Notes: a model not told the origin generated them from the letters alone. 64,000 bases of DNA from Nocardia sp. NBC_01503 (GCF_036327755.1 NZ_CP109596.1:4774001-4838000), one strand, 5' to 3'. Numbered from the stretch's first letter, positions 32,367 to 42,473 are shown. Translations and numbers: made by a program.

Positions 32367-34598
32367 GTGATCGAGATCCCGCACGACCTGAGGTGGCTGG
32401 GCTGGCTGGTCGGGGTCGACCCGCCGGAGGGCGATGAGGATCTGCTGTTCGCGATCGGCGATGCCTGGAACGTGGCGGCGAAATCGATTTCGGCCCAGGT
32501 GGATCCGCTGGCGGCGGTGCGGCGGCAGGCGACCGGGGCGTATCACGCCGGTGACGGCGCCGCGACCATCGCCGAGCTCTTCGGCGGCCTGCTGGAGGGT
32601 GACGGTTCACTCGCCGTCCTGGCGCGTGACTTCGACGAGATCGGCAATGCCGCTTTCGATTTCGGCACCACCGTGCAGGAACAGAAGTTGATGATGATCA
32701 TCTCCTACGCTCTGCTGGCGGTGGAGATCACGTGGGCGTGGATGTTTCCGCCGACCGCGCCCGCGCTGGAGGCGGCGGCGGTGAGCGGAACCCGTTCCAG
32801 CCTGCGGGCTTTGGAGGACGCGACGGTCGAGAAGATCGTGCAGACGATCTTGAAGGCTTCGGGTGAGGTAGGTCGGAAGGCTTGGCTGAAGCTGGTGGTC
32901 AAGAACCTGTCCACCTATGCGGTGAAGGGTGTGGTGTCGAGTACGCAGTCGGTGATTCTGGACGTGGCCGTGCAGGGCGGGCAGCTGGCAGGGGGGAGTC
33001 GGCGGCACTTCGACGGCAATGAGGTGGCGCTGTCGTTCGGTTCGTCCTTTCTCGGCGGCATGGTGGGCCGGGCCGCCGGGCATTGGGGCGGAATCGCTTT
33101 CGACGCGTCGATCGGACGGGCCACCAATCGGCTGAGTGGTGCGGCGGCCGGTGTGTTCCGCGGGATGGCGATCGGCGCGATCGGCGGTGAGGTGAGCACG
33201 CTCGGCGGCGCGCTGGCCACCGCGATGAACAGCGGGGATTGGCAGGGTGCGTTCAGCGGTACGGGTTTCGCCGCCTCGATGGCGGGTGGCGCGTTTCGCG
33301 GCGGAGTGGCGGGCGGTGCCCGTGGCCTGTTCCAGTTGAACCGAGTGCCGCGTGGTCCGTCGAGTACCGGTTTTCTCCGGCACTTCCAGGTGGATGCCGA
33401 GGGGAATGTGTACACCCCGGCGAGTCGGGCCGAGGCGGCGGGCGCTCCGCGGGCCAGGCCCGGGCTGTCCCGGCCGGAACCGGTGGCCCGGCCGGAGCCC
33501 GGCCCCGCGGTCGGGTTCGAGGAGCAGCAGCGCAGGTCGCGCGAGCTCGATCGGCAGGACGCCGCCAATCTGCGCGATTACCACCGGCAGCTGCGTGATT
33601 TCCACCGCGAGCTGCGCGAGGGGCAGCCCCGATTACGAGCGACCCCGACGCCCCCGGTGGAGAATCAGCCACGCGCTCGCGCGCTCGGCGAACCAGCGGG
33701 AACGGCCTCCGCCGACCGGCAGCCGCCCTGGGCCTCGCGCATGTCCGGGCGTGCGGAAGCCTTCGCGGCCCGGTCGGATTCGGCACAGCGGGTGGCCACC
33801 GAAGCGCAGGCCGCGGCCGATGTCGCCCAGGGGCGGGCCACGGTGCAGCAGGATCGCGCCACCGCGGCCGAGCGCGCGGCCCGGACGGCGGAGCCGGCGG
33901 TGGCGCGGACGCGACAGCGGCTGGACGAGGCGCAGACGCGGTTGACCGCGGAGCGGGAGGCCGCCGACCCGGACCCGAATCGGGTCCGGGTGGCCGAACA
34001 ACGGGTAACCGGTGCGGACGAGGCGCATAGCGGCGCCGTGCGGGAATTGGCGGCCGCTCGCGAGCTGGCCGCCCACACCCAGGCGCGAGCCGACGATCTG
34101 CAATCGCGCGCCGACCGGAGCCAGCGCGATGCCGACGGTGCCCAGAGTCGCGCCGACGACCTCCGAATGGTGCGGGTCAGCCGCGAGGCGATCAACCACG
34201 CGGCTGATGTGGAGGGCCGTGCGGGGCCCAAGAACTTCACCGCGAACACGTGGTGGGAGAAGGCGCTGCTGCGTAGCGAATCGATCGGAAAGGAGTATGG
34301 CACAGGCGGTCCGGGGACGGAGATGTATCAGAGCAAGGGCACCGACCTGCGCGGCAAGACCCGCGCCAAGGTCGACAAGCACCGGAATCCGGAGATCGAT
34401 CCATACGCCGCGCCCACCGCGCCGGATCCGGAGCGGTGGGGTGAACCGCCGCTGTCGCCGATCGATCCGCTGCCGCCCGGGTCACCCGGGCCGATCGGCC
34501 CGGTACTGCCCCCGGTGCTCCCGCCGCCCGGGCATCACCACCGTCACCACCACCACCATCACCACCCGGGCCGGCCGCCGCGCGGAACCCCGCGTTAA
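32367..34598 (+). CDS. Second CpnT-like protein, no catalytic domain, His-rich tail
   Basis: A 743-residue protein starting at GTG 15 bases after the giant gene. Residues 1 to ~330 repeat the giant's N-terminal domain: WPEG-like PPEGDED, a helical pair, AWMFPPTAPALE, and a Gly-rich glycine-zipper-like tail. Residues ~470-600 are Ala/Arg/Glu/Gln-rich with heptad spacing and should form a long coiled coil. A compact conserved-looking block follows (~620-685, with NFTANTWWEKALL and GTEMYQSKGTDL). The end is a Pro linker and a run of about ten His. No nuclease, NADase or protease motif is visible. It could be a structural partner, an orphan delivery scaffold or a toxin of unknown type. Confidence 0.8.
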   Translation: MIEIPHDLRWLGWLVGVDPPEGDEDLLFAIGDAWNVAAKSISAQVDPLAAVRRQATGAYHAGDGAATIAELFGGLLEGDGSLAVLARDFDEIGNAAFDFGTTVQEQKLMMIISYALLAVEITWAWMFPPTAPALEAAAVSGTRSSLRALEDATVEKIVQTILKASGEVGRKAWLKLVVKNLSTYAVKGVVSSTQSVILDVAVQGGQLAGGSRRHFDGNEVALSFGSSFLGGMVGRAAGHWGGIAFDASIGRATNRLSGAAAGVFRGMAIGAIGGEVSTLGGALATAMNSGDWQGAFSGTGFAASMAGGAFRGGVAGGARGLFQLNRVPRGPSSTGFLRHFQVDAEGNVYTPASRAEAAGAPRARPGLSRPEPVARPEPGPAVGFEEQQRRSRELDRQDAANLRDYHRQLRDFHRELREGQPRLRATPTPPVENQPRARALGEPAGTASADRQPPWASRMSGRAEAFAARSDSAQRVATEAQAAADVAQGRATVQQDRATAAERAARTAEPAVARTRQRLDEAQTRLTAEREAADPDPNRVRVAEQRVTGADEAHSGAVRELAAARELAAHTQARADDLQSRADRSQRDADGAQSRADDLRMVRVSREAINHAADVEGRAGPKNFTANTWWEKALLRSESIGKEYGTGGPGTEMYQSKGTDLRGKTRAKVDKHRNPEIDPYAAPTAPDPERWGEPPLSPIDPLPPGSPGPIGPVLPPVLPPPGHHHRHHHHHHHPGRPPRGTPR

Positions 34599-34692
34599 AC
34601 AACTGTTTCGGTGCAGGCCGCGCGCAATCCTGGTGCCGGACCAATGGTGTTGCGAGAGTGGGTTCTTCCGCTGGTGATGAGGGGAAACCACT

Positions 34693-35079
34693 GTGGCGCA
34701 GCGCATTGTCATCGATTCGACCGCCGAACTGCACGCCGCCGCCGTGGCGATGGATGACGTGCACGACGCCGTCAGCCGGGCCGTGACCACGCTCTATCAC
34801 ACGCTCGCGGCACTGGGTGACCCGATCTCGGTGCAGCCCAATACAACTGCGACGGGAGCTGACGTCAGCTCCGTCCCCGCGGCCACTCCGCCCTGGGGCG
34901 CGGATTCCTATGGCAAGAAGTTCGGCACCGGGGAAAACGGTTACGTACGCGCGAGTGTCGGCCTGTTACAGGGGGGCTTCGATCTGGCGCGGACTCTGGC
35001 GGAGTTCGCCCACGGCATGCACCGGGCGGCGGGCGATCTACACGGCTCCGAGCAGTCGTCCAGCACCGCGTTCGCCTGA
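34693..35079 (+). CDS. WXG-like ESX partner protein
   Basis: A 128-residue helical protein starting at GTG with AGGGGAA upstream. Trp68 sits in PPWGADSYGKKFGTGENGYV, the same PWGxDxxGKxF turn found in the protein at 3514. Helices flank the turn, as in WXG100 proteins, but spacing and length are longer than classic EsxA/EsxB. It closes the substrate operon 94 bases after the second CpnT-like gene. A role as secretion partner for one of the large proteins is inferred. Confidence 0.75.
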   Translation: MAQRIVIDSTAELHAAAVAMDDVHDAVSRAVTTLYHTLAALGDPISVQPNTTATGADVSSVPAATPPWGADSYGKKFGTGENGYVRASVGLLQGGFDLARTLAEFAHGMHRAAGDLHGSEQSSSTAFA

Positions 35080-35253
35080 ACCGGCGTGGCCCCGAACGGT
35101 TTCGGTGCCACCGTGCGCGGCACCGATGTCGTAGGAATGGCGGGTGCGCCGCTGGGAGCCAGAGCCGCTGCGCTGGATCGGCGTACAGCTGATGTACGGC
35201 CTCTACCGCGCATCGCCAAGACGGCCAACCTCATCTCCGGTCGCTGACACTCC

Positions 35254-35285
35254 CCCTGCCCGTGCGGAAAACAGTGCGGGCAGGG
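35254..35285. terminator. Hairpin between convergent genes
   Basis: CCCTGCCCG and CGGGCAGGG form a 9-bp stem with a 14-base loop. It lies between the ends of the substrate operon (+) and eccC (-), and could serve both. Confidence 0.6.
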
Positions 35286-35322
35286 CCCGCGCGGGTTCGA
35301 CGCCGCGCGGTGGTCTCGAACC

Positions 35323-38300
35323 TCATAGCGGTGGCAGCTGTGCGATCTGGATGAGTTCGCGCCCGTGCGTACGCGAGACGAGCATCCCGCGTCCCGGTGG
35401 ATACTGGGCGGGCCGCACATCATTGAGCAGGATGCCCTCATCCTTGGGTGTGCTCATCAAGATCGCCCCCACCGACATGTCCTTCAACGGGCCGAGCACA
35501 TTGTCGTAGAGGGCTCGCGACGCGCCACCCGCGCGCCGGGCGATGATCACGTGCAGCCCGACATCACGGGCCTGCGGCAGCAGATCCACCAGCGGCAGTA
35601 GCGGATTGTTCGAGGCCACCATGTCGTAGTCGTCGACGATCACGTACACCTCAGGTCCGGTCCACCAGCTGCGCTCACGCAATTGCGCCGGGGTGATATC
35701 GGACCCCGGTATGCGCTGGGATACGAAGCCCGCCACCTCTTTCAGCGTCGGTACCGAGGTCTGCGCGGAGGTCGAGTATCCGGCCAGATGCGGTCCCTCG
35801 ATCGCGCCGAGCATGGTGCGCCGGTAGTCGACCAGGATGATGCGGGCGTCGTTCGGGTGCGAGTTCTCCACGATGCCCTGCGCGATATTGCGCAGCAGCG
35901 TGGTCTTGCCGCAGCCGACGTCGGCGAATACCAGCAGGTGCGGCTGCTCCTCGAAGTCGAAGACCATCGGCTGTAGTTCGGATTCGCTGAGTCCGAGCAG
36001 GATTCGCCTATTGTCCAGTCGCATGCTCTGCGCGCGTGCGGTTTCCAGTACCTGTTCGCGGGGCAGTTCCAGGGGCAGCATGCGGACCGCGGGTGCGCGC
36101 CGGTCACCGTACAGCTCGGTCATCGCCTCCTTGGCCGCGATGACGCCGTCGGCGAGGGTATGCGGGTCCACGGCGGTGTCGAGGCGGGGGAGGGCGATGA
36201 GCATATGCAGTTTGTCCGGGGTCATACCGCGGCCCGGCCGGTTGATCGGAACCCCCACCGCCGCACGGCGATCCATCTCCGAGTCGGAAGGATCGCCCAG
36301 GCGCAGTTCGAGCCGTGTGCCGATCTGATCCTTGACCGCGGGTTTGATCTCGGCCCAGCGGTTGGCGCCGAGCATCAGGTGGATACCGTAGGAGAGCCCG
36401 CGCGCGGCCAGCACATGCACCTGGGGCTCGACGAGTTCGAACTCCTCCCGGAACGCCGCCCAGCCGTCGATGACCAGGAAGACGTCGCCGAACAGATCCG
36501 CGGCGAGCGGATGCGCGGCGCGCTCGGCGTCGGGCAGTTCCGCGAGACCGGCCTTGAGCCTGCGGAAGTCGCGCATATTCTCGATACCGAGTTCGAGGAA
36601 GCGGGCCTCGCGCTGGCGCAACAGCATGCTCAGTTCGGCGACGGTGCGCCGCGCGCGGTCGCCTTCGAGGCGTCCGGCGGTCGAACCGACGTGCGGCAGG
36701 CCATTGAGGGTCGAGAGGGTGCCGCCACCGAAGTCCAGGCAATAGAACTGCACCTGTTCGGGGGTGTGGGTGGTGGCGGCGGCCATGATGATGGTGCGCA
36801 GGGTGGTGGACTTGCCGGATTGCGGTCCGCCGACGACGGCGACATTGCCCTGCCCGCCCGCCAAATCGATGGTGAGGACGTCGCGCCGCTGCTCGTAGGG
36901 TTTGTCGATAATGCCGATCGGCAGCCACAGGTTGCCGGTGCGGTTGCCTTCGGATCGCCAATCCTGTTCTGGCAACAGCATATCCACCGACGGTGAGATG
37001 TCCAGTGGCGGCAACCAGACCTCGTGGGCCGGTCGGCCGTGACCGGTCAACTGCTCGACCACGACCTGTAGCAGTGAGCGTTCGGGTCCGGCGGGCGGTG
37101 TGGCGCCCAGCAGTTCGTCCAGATCGGGCAGCGTCACCTCCCGTGGTGTGCGCGGCACCGCGCGGGCGGCTACGGCCGAGGCGGTGAAGAAGTCCACCGA
37201 ACCGGCCGCCGCGGTGGTCTGAGCACCGGCGGCGGTCCTGGCCACCGGCGGCACATAGGGCCCCGAGACGTAGGTCGCGTTGAATCGCAACGGGTCCGAC
37301 GCATCGCTCTTGAGGTAACCGGCGCCCGGCTGCCCCGGCAGATGATAGGCGTCGGTGATGCCCAGCACCTGCCGGGATTCGCCGGCGGAGAAGGTGCGCA
37401 GGCCGATGCGGTAGGACAGGTGCGAGTCCAGCCCCCGCAGCCGGTTCTCCTCCAATCGCTGCGATGCCAGCAGCAGATGTACCCGCAGCGAGCGGCCCAA
37501 TCGGCCGATCATGACGAAGAGTTCCGCGAAATCCGGTTTCTGCGAGAGCAATTCGGAGAATTCGTCGACAATGATGAAAAGCGCGGGCAGCGGGTCGAGC
37601 GCCGCGCCATTGGTGCGGGCCTTCTCGTACTCGGTGACATTGGCGAAGTTTCCGGCGGCGCGCAACAATTCCTGTCGCCGGGTGAGTTCACCGGCGAGGG
37701 CGTCACGCATGCGGTCCACCATCGAGAGTTCTTCCTCGAGGTTGGTGATGACCGCGGAGACGTGTGGCAGCGGGTCCAATCCGAGAAAGGTCGCGCCACC
37801 TTTGAAGTCGACCAGGACCAGGTTCAGCAGATCCGGTGAATGCGTGGTCACCATGGACAGCACGAGGGTACGCAGGAACTCCGATTTGCCCGAACCTGTC
37901 GCGCCGATGCACAGGCCGTGCGGTCCCATGCCGTTCTCGGCGGATTCCTTGATATCGATCTCGACGGGGGTGCCGTCCGGGGTGATGCCGATCGGCACCC
38001 GCAGCCGTTCCCGGGCGGAGCGACTGCGCCACACCGCGTCCGGATCGATGGTGGCCGCGTCCGGGATCTTCAGCAGGGCCATCAACCCGGGGTCGCCGCT
38101 GACCTCCTCGCCGAGGTTCACGATCTGAGCGGTGGTGGCGATCCGGTAGCGCGACATGCCGCGCGCGAAGGTCGCCGCCACCTCCGGGCTCAATCGGTCC
38201 GGTCCGGCGAAATTCTCCACCGAGCCGCCGGTGCGCGCGCCGATCACCTTCTCCTCGACCACCAGTTGCAGGCCGCGGCGGACCGCCAGTCCGGTCTGCG

Positions 38301-39354
38301 GGGCGGTCAGGTCCAGTACGGTCACCGAATCCAGTCCGGCATCGCTGATTATGCGTTCGGAGCCGCTGACATAGCCGTCGTCGATCACCACCACCACGTG
38401 CAGCCGCCCGGGGGTCGGTGGGGCATTGCGCAGGAACCGGCCGCGTTCGAGTAGTTCCTCCGAGAGCGCGTTCTCCAATTCGGAGAGGGATTCATACAGC
38501 ATTCGGGCCGCGCCGATGCCATCGGTATCGCGTGGATGTTGCAGGTGCGGAAGCCATTTGGTCCATCGCCAGGCTTCGTTCTCGGGTTCGGCGGTGACGA
38601 TGGCGAAGATCAGGTTGTCCGGGCCGTGGAAGGTGGCCAGCTCCATCACCATCGACCGCACCAGGGCCCGGCTGTGTTCGCGCGGGCCCTCGATATTGAC
38701 CGCGGGGAAGGCGCGCAGCGAGATGGCGGTCGGCAGTCCGTGCACCACCGAGTGGGTGCGGACGAAGCGCCGCAGCGCCACCGTCGCAACGGGTTCGAGG
38801 TCCTCCAGCGGACCGGTCTCGGGCCGGGCGAGTTTGGTGGCGATGCGGTGGCTGCCGATGCCGATGCGGACGTGTCCGAAGTCGGGGTCGCCGGGGCGGC
38901 GTTCCCACATGCGCCGGGTACCGATGAGGGCGTGCAGGTCCACCGGGTGCGGATGGCTCCAGGCGAGCGCGTCGCGCTGGGCGGTGCCGGTGCCGCGGAC
39001 GTCGCGGCGCAACTGTTCGAGGTAACGGAAGTAGTCCTTGCGTTCCTCGTTGAGTTCGGCGGCCTTCTTGCCACCGCCTCCGCTGCGGCCCGCGAACATG
39101 CCGACCATCGACATCAGCATCATCATCGGATACATCATGGTGAGCGGATTGGTGAGCATCGATTTGCCGCTCATGGTGAACATCAGCCCCATCATCCCGA
39201 CCATGGCGACGACCATGACCAGCGGCAGGAGTCGCTGCCACAGTGGGGCGGGCACCGGCGCGGTGATCTCGGGTGGTGCGTTGAGGACCACCTCGCCGCC
39301 CGGCGACCGGGGTGGCGCGATCCGGGCCAGCCGGATGAAACCCTGCGTACTCAT
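35323..39354 (-). CDS. eccC: T7SS ATPase EccC, three-ATPase form
   Basis: FtsK/SpoIIIE-type motor of the ESX secretion complex, 1,343 residues from ATG 39354 (AGGA a few bases upstream); the frame is open further but lacks support. Two membrane helices near residues 40-95 precede a stalk domain. Three ATPase domains follow: GATGSGKSEFLR (Lys490), GGPQSGKSTTLR (Lys848) and ADVGCGKTTLLR (Lys1150), with Walker B regions FIIVDEFSELL, LVIDGW and VIVDDYDMV. In this family the first ATPase does the work and the last binds substrate C-terminal signals. It is a single chain, not the Ca/Cb split of mycobacterial ESX-1. mycP lies 35 bases upstream on the same strand. Confidence 0.95.
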   Translation of the reverse strand: MSTQGFIRLARIAPPRSPGGEVVLNAPPEITAPVPAPLWQRLLPLVMVVAMVGMMGLMFTMSGKSMLTNPLTMMYPMMMLMSMVGMFAGRSGGGGKKAAELNEERKDYFRYLEQLRRDVRGTGTAQRDALAWSHPHPVDLHALIGTRRMWERRPGDPDFGHVRIGIGSHRIATKLARPETGPLEDLEPVATVALRRFVRTHSVVHGLPTAISLRAFPAVNIEGPREHSRALVRSMVMELATFHGPDNLIFAIVTAEPENEAWRWTKWLPHLQHPRDTDGIGAARMLYESLSELENALSEELLERGRFLRNAPPTPGRLHVVVVIDDGYVSGSERIISDAGLDSVTVLDLTAPQTGLAVRRGLQLVVEEKVIGARTGGSVENFAGPDRLSPEVAATFARGMSRYRIATTAQIVNLGEEVSGDPGLMALLKIPDAATIDPDAVWRSRSARERLRVPIGITPDGTPVEIDIKESAENGMGPHGLCIGATGSGKSEFLRTLVLSMVTTHSPDLLNLVLVDFKGGATFLGLDPLPHVSAVITNLEEELSMVDRMRDALAGELTRRQELLRAAGNFANVTEYEKARTNGAALDPLPALFIIVDEFSELLSQKPDFAELFVMIGRLGRSLRVHLLLASQRLEENRLRGLDSHLSYRIGLRTFSAGESRQVLGITDAYHLPGQPGAGYLKSDASDPLRFNATYVSGPYVPPVARTAAGAQTTAAAGSVDFFTASAVAARAVPRTPREVTLPDLDELLGATPPAGPERSLLQVVVEQLTGHGRPAHEVWLPPLDISPSVDMLLPEQDWRSEGNRTGNLWLPIGIIDKPYEQRRDVLTIDLAGGQGNVAVVGGPQSGKSTTLRTIIMAAATTHTPEQVQFYCLDFGGGTLSTLNGLPHVGSTAGRLEGDRARRTVAELSMLLRQREARFLELGIENMRDFRRLKAGLAELPDAERAAHPLAADLFGDVFLVIDGWAAFREEFELVEPQVHVLAARGLSYGIHLMLGANRWAEIKPAVKDQIGTRLELRLGDPSDSEMDRRAAVGVPINRPGRGMTPDKLHMLIALPRLDTAVDPHTLADGVIAAKEAMTELYGDRRAPAVRMLPLELPREQVLETARAQSMRLDNRRILLGLSESELQPMVFDFEEQPHLLVFADVGCGKTTLLRNIAQGIVENSHPNDARIILVDYRRTMLGAIEGPHLAGYSTSAQTSVPTLKEVAGFVSQRIPGSDITPAQLRERSWWTGPEVYVIVDDYDMVASNNPLLPLVDLLPQARDVGLHVIIARRAGGASRALYDNVLGPLKDMSVGAILMSTPKDEGILLNDVRPAQYPPGRGMLVSRTHGRELIQIAQLPPL

Positions 39355-39389
39355 GGCTGTTCCTCGGTGGGTGCGTGCCGGACGGATTG

Positions 39390-40796
39390 CTAGTCGTCGC
39401 CCGGTAGGACGAGTGGGGTGCGCTGTCTGCGCCGGAAGGGAATCGAGAAGGTCAGCACCAGGCCGAGCAGCGTCAGGCAGATCGCCGCCCCGCCCGTGCC
39501 GATACGGCGCGGCCACGGGCTCCGCGGTGCGGGAACCAGCGGAGCCGCGATCTGTTTACCCGCGGTGGTGTCGCGGCCCGGCGGCGGCAGCGCCGCGGCC
39601 AGGGCGGCGACCGGGTCGATCATGCCCGCGCCGATGCGGATGTCGTGTCCGCCCGCATTGTGTGCGGTGCCCACGATGCGGGCGATGACCTGGGCGGCGG
39701 AGAGTTCCGGGTAGCGGGCGCGGACCAGTGCGGCCAGTCCCGCGACATAGGCGCTGGCGAAGCTGGTCCCATTGACCGGCGCCACTTGACCATTGGCCTG
39801 CGGGGTGCCGTTGACCAGCCCGGTGCCGTCGGGCGCGCTGTCGAGGGATATGAGGTTGCTGCCCGGCGCCGCGACCCCGACCCAGGGGCCGTAGAGGGTG
39901 AACGGTGAGGGAGATCCGTCGGCCTCGACCGAGGCGACCGACAGCACATAGGGGGAGAACCAGGCGGGTGTCGCGATCGTCCGGACGGAGTTCCAGCCCG
40001 CGGTCCCGTTCTGATCCTTGCACGCCCCTTGAGATTCCAGGTTCCCGGCGGCCGCCACGACCACGACATTGTGGTCGTAGGCGTATTCGAGTGCGGCGCC
40101 GAGCGCGCCGTCCACCGGATTCGCGGTGGCGGGCTGACACGACACCTCGGAGATATTGATGACCGAGGCGTGCATATCGACCGCGTGCACCACGGCGTAG
40201 GCCAGGGTGGCAACGGTGCCGAAGCCGCCGGCCGACATACCGCCGGGCTGATCCGAGCGGTAGCTGTTCTTGGCCTGGAAGGCGAGGCTGGTCTGGCGGA
40301 TCGACAGGACGGTCGCCTCGGGCGCGACGCCGGAGAAGCTGTCGCCGCCGTCGGGGGCCGGATGGCCCGCGATGATTCCGGCGACCAGGGTGCCGTGCCC
40401 GTCGCAGTCGCTGGTGCCGTCGGAGTCGGAGACGTAATCTCCGCCCGGTTCGACGGTGAGTCGCGGATGCCGGTTGACGCCGGTGTCGATCACCGCGACG
40501 GTTTGTCCCGCGCCCCTGGTGAATTCCCACGCGCGGTCGAGACCGAGCGCCTTCTGCGCGGCGGAGACGGCGGTCGGGGCCGGACCGGTCCAGATCGGGC
40601 GCGAGCAGAGCAGCCGTTGCTGCGCGGGTTCGGGCGGCGCGACCGGGGCGTCGGTGACCAGTGCGCCCGGGTCGACGCCGGGGGGCGTGACGGCCTGCGC
40701 GGTTCCGACCGGAGCCAGCGCCACCGTCACTGTCAGAGCGGTGGTGGCGAATCCGTTGACGGCGCGCCGAACGGCGGTACGGCGGCGTTCACCCAT
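39390..40796 (-). CDS. mycP: Mycosin, membrane-anchored subtilisin-like protease
   Basis: Extracytoplasmic serine protease of the T7SS, 468 residues. ATG 40796 gives a basic N-terminus and a signal peptide ending near AQA. The catalytic triad is Asp104 (AVIDTGVN), His134 (DGHGTLVAG) and Ser345 (NGTSFASAYVAG). Cysteines at 64, 131, 220 and 259 fit the mycosin disulfides. A Pro-rich linker and one membrane helix near residues 435-455 anchor it with a short basic cytoplasmic tail. Its start overlaps the eccD stop by 8 bases. The family stabilises the secretion complex and cleaves some secreted substrates. Confidence 0.93.
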   Translation of the reverse strand: MGERRRTAVRRAVNGFATTALTVTVALAPVGTAQAVTPPGVDPGALVTDAPVAPPEPAQQRLLCSRPIWTGPAPTAVSAAQKALGLDRAWEFTRGAGQTVAVIDTGVNRHPRLTVEPGGDYVSDSDGTSDCDGHGTLVAGIIAGHPAPDGGDSFSGVAPEATVLSIRQTSLAFQAKNSYRSDQPGGMSAGGFGTVATLAYAVVHAVDMHASVINISEVSCQPATANPVDGALGAALEYAYDHNVVVVAAAGNLESQGACKDQNGTAGWNSVRTIATPAWFSPYVLSVASVEADGSPSPFTLYGPWVGVAAPGSNLISLDSAPDGTGLVNGTPQANGQVAPVNGTSFASAYVAGLAALVRARYPELSAAQVIARIVGTAHNAGGHDIRIGAGMIDPVAALAAALPPPGRDTTAGKQIAAPLVPAPRSPWPRRIGTGGAAICLTLLGLVLTFSIPFRRRQRTPLVLPGDD

Positions 40797-42246
40797 TGCG
40801 GGCCAGTGCGTAGATGTCCAGGATCCAGAAGATGAGCGGGCCGATGGCGCAGATGGTGAGGTATTCCACGATCTCACCGGCCCGCTGTACCACCGGCGAT
40901 ATCTCCAGGTTGGGTCCGGCCACGCCGATCAGCATGGCCAGCGCCGCGATCACCAGTAGCGCTCCGGCCGCGGGCAGGGTGGCGTCGGACAGGCGGATGC
41001 CGAGCAGTACGGCGGCGGGGATCAGGGCGGCGCAGCCGCCCAGCACCATGGCCGCGGCCTGGGTCAGGTCGGAGAAGGCGCGCCCGCGCCGCGCCAGCAC
41101 CAGCCCGACCGCGGCGGCCAATGCCGTTGTCTGCCAGCGATGTTCGGTGGCATTCAGGACGGTCATAATGGTCGCGCACACGGTGACGGCGACAATGCCG
41201 ATGATCATGCCGGTCTGATAGTCGTTGGCCAGGCGGGATCGTTCGCCCAACCCCGCCGCCGACGGAATCGAGGTCGCGCCGATCGCCCCGATGCCTTCGA
41301 TGGTGGGGCGCGGTTCATGGTCGCGCGGATCGATCACCCCGCCCGCGGTGGGCACCGGCGGTACCGGTAATCGCGCTGCCGCCACCGCGATTCGAGGCGC
41401 CAGGGTGATGCCCAGCAGGGTGGCCACGATAATGCCCGCGGCCGCTTTGGACGGGTCGACCTGCCATATCGTGGTGACGCCGGCGGCGGCCGTCCCGAAG
41501 ACTCCGACGGTGATGACGGCGGAGCAGACCGCAGGGTGAACTCCTATGACCCGCAAGGTGATAACGGCCAGCAGGACGGTGGCCGCGCAGCCTAGCAGCA
41601 GGTGCGGAGCTCCGGGCTCGCCGGGGACCAGTGCCGCCGCGCCGGTGCCCATCAGCAGCAGACCGCACAGTGCCAGCACGGTGGCGGGCAGTGTCGCGGA
41701 GTACATCCGCGCGACCAGGGCGGCCCCGGCCAGGGTCAGCAGTCCGACACCGAGCCCGGCCGCGCCCGCCAGGATGCCCGAACCGTGCGCGGCGGCGACC
41801 AGCAGCATCAGACAGGCCCCGGCGGCGGCGGCGATGGCCCCGGCCATCCCGGCCCAGCCCGCCGACTCGGATGTCCAACCGCGGAAGGAACTTTCGGTGA
41901 GACGGGCGACCGCGTCGATGACATCGTCGAAGAGCGCGGGCGCTTCGACCGAGTCCACCGCGCGCAGCACGAGCAGTTCACCGTCGAAGACCTCGGCGTC
42001 GGTCAGGGTGCGTACCGGATCGATCGCGTTGTGCCCCAGGCGCGAGAGCGTCCAGTGCTGGGCGGTGAGCGGCCCGTTCTCATCGTGCTCGGAGAGGTCC
42101 GGATTGCGGGATGCGATGAGCTGCACCACATCCGGGATGAAATTGGCGATCGGAATGGTGGTGGGCAGCACCACGTCCACCTGGGTATTGCCGCCGATCA
42201 CCGAGACTCGGCACAGCTGCGGCTTGATGGCCGTTGATTCGATCAC
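40789..42246 (-). CDS. eccD: T7SS membrane channel component EccD
   Basis: Integral membrane protein of 485 residues starting at GTG. Residues ~10-95 form the ubiquitin-like cytoplasmic domain (CRVSVIGGNTQVDVVLP, DGELLVLR). From ~125 onward there are about eleven hydrophobic helices, broken by a charged loop around residues 290-335. In ESX complexes EccD forms the membrane vestibule. It heads the minus-strand operon eccD-mycP-eccC, divergent from eccA across 227 bases. Confidence 0.92.
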   Translation of the reverse strand: MIESTAIKPQLCRVSVIGGNTQVDVVLPTTIPIANFIPDVVQLIASRNPDLSEHDENGPLTAQHWTLSRLGHNAIDPVRTLTDAEVFDGELLVLRAVDSVEAPALFDDVIDAVARLTESSFRGWTSESAGWAGMAGAIAAAAGACLMLLVAAAHGSGILAGAAGLGVGLLTLAGAALVARMYSATLPATVLALCGLLLMGTGAAALVPGEPGAPHLLLGCAATVLLAVITLRVIGVHPAVCSAVITVGVFGTAAAGVTTIWQVDPSKAAAGIIVATLLGITLAPRIAVAAARLPVPPVPTAGGVIDPRDHEPRPTIEGIGAIGATSIPSAAGLGERSRLANDYQTGMIIGIVAVTVCATIMTVLNATEHRWQTTALAAAVGLVLARRGRAFSDLTQAAAMVLGGCAALIPAAVLLGIRLSDATLPAAGALLVIAALAMLIGVAGPNLEISPVVQRAGEIVEYLTICAIGPLIFWILDIYALARNG

Positions 42247-42473
42247 GCGCAGGACTCCCGAATTGCTGGTTCCGACGTCCGGGAAGGTAGCAATGTGGGT
42301 GGCCCGCGGCCGTGGCCCCGCGGCGGAGTTTCCCCGGTCTTAACCGGTCGCCGGTGACGACATGCGGTTATCCCCGGAACTTCACCGTGCGCATGTGAAC
42401 TGCCGATGAATGTGCGGTGGTCGCGGCGGTCTCCGAGGTGTCGCCGCAAGGGTTTTGGATTACGTTCGCGGGC
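42247..42473. promoter_or_regulatory. Divergent promoter region between eccD and eccA
   Basis: The spacer must hold promoters for both the eccD-mycP-eccC operon and eccA. No clear consensus or large inverted repeat is visible by eye. Confidence 0.4.

Noticed and set aside
29388..32546. Long antisense open frame (1,052 residues) opposite the 3' part of the giant gene; similar ones at 16779-19442 and 19470-21992
   Set aside because: Arg/Pro/His-rich translations without motifs; they are expected when the coding strand is GC-rich with strong third-position bias, and the sense frame has clear domains.
35144..35509. Plus-strand frame between the WXG-like gene and eccC
   Set aside because: It runs antisense into the end of eccC and through the terminator hairpin, with no motif.
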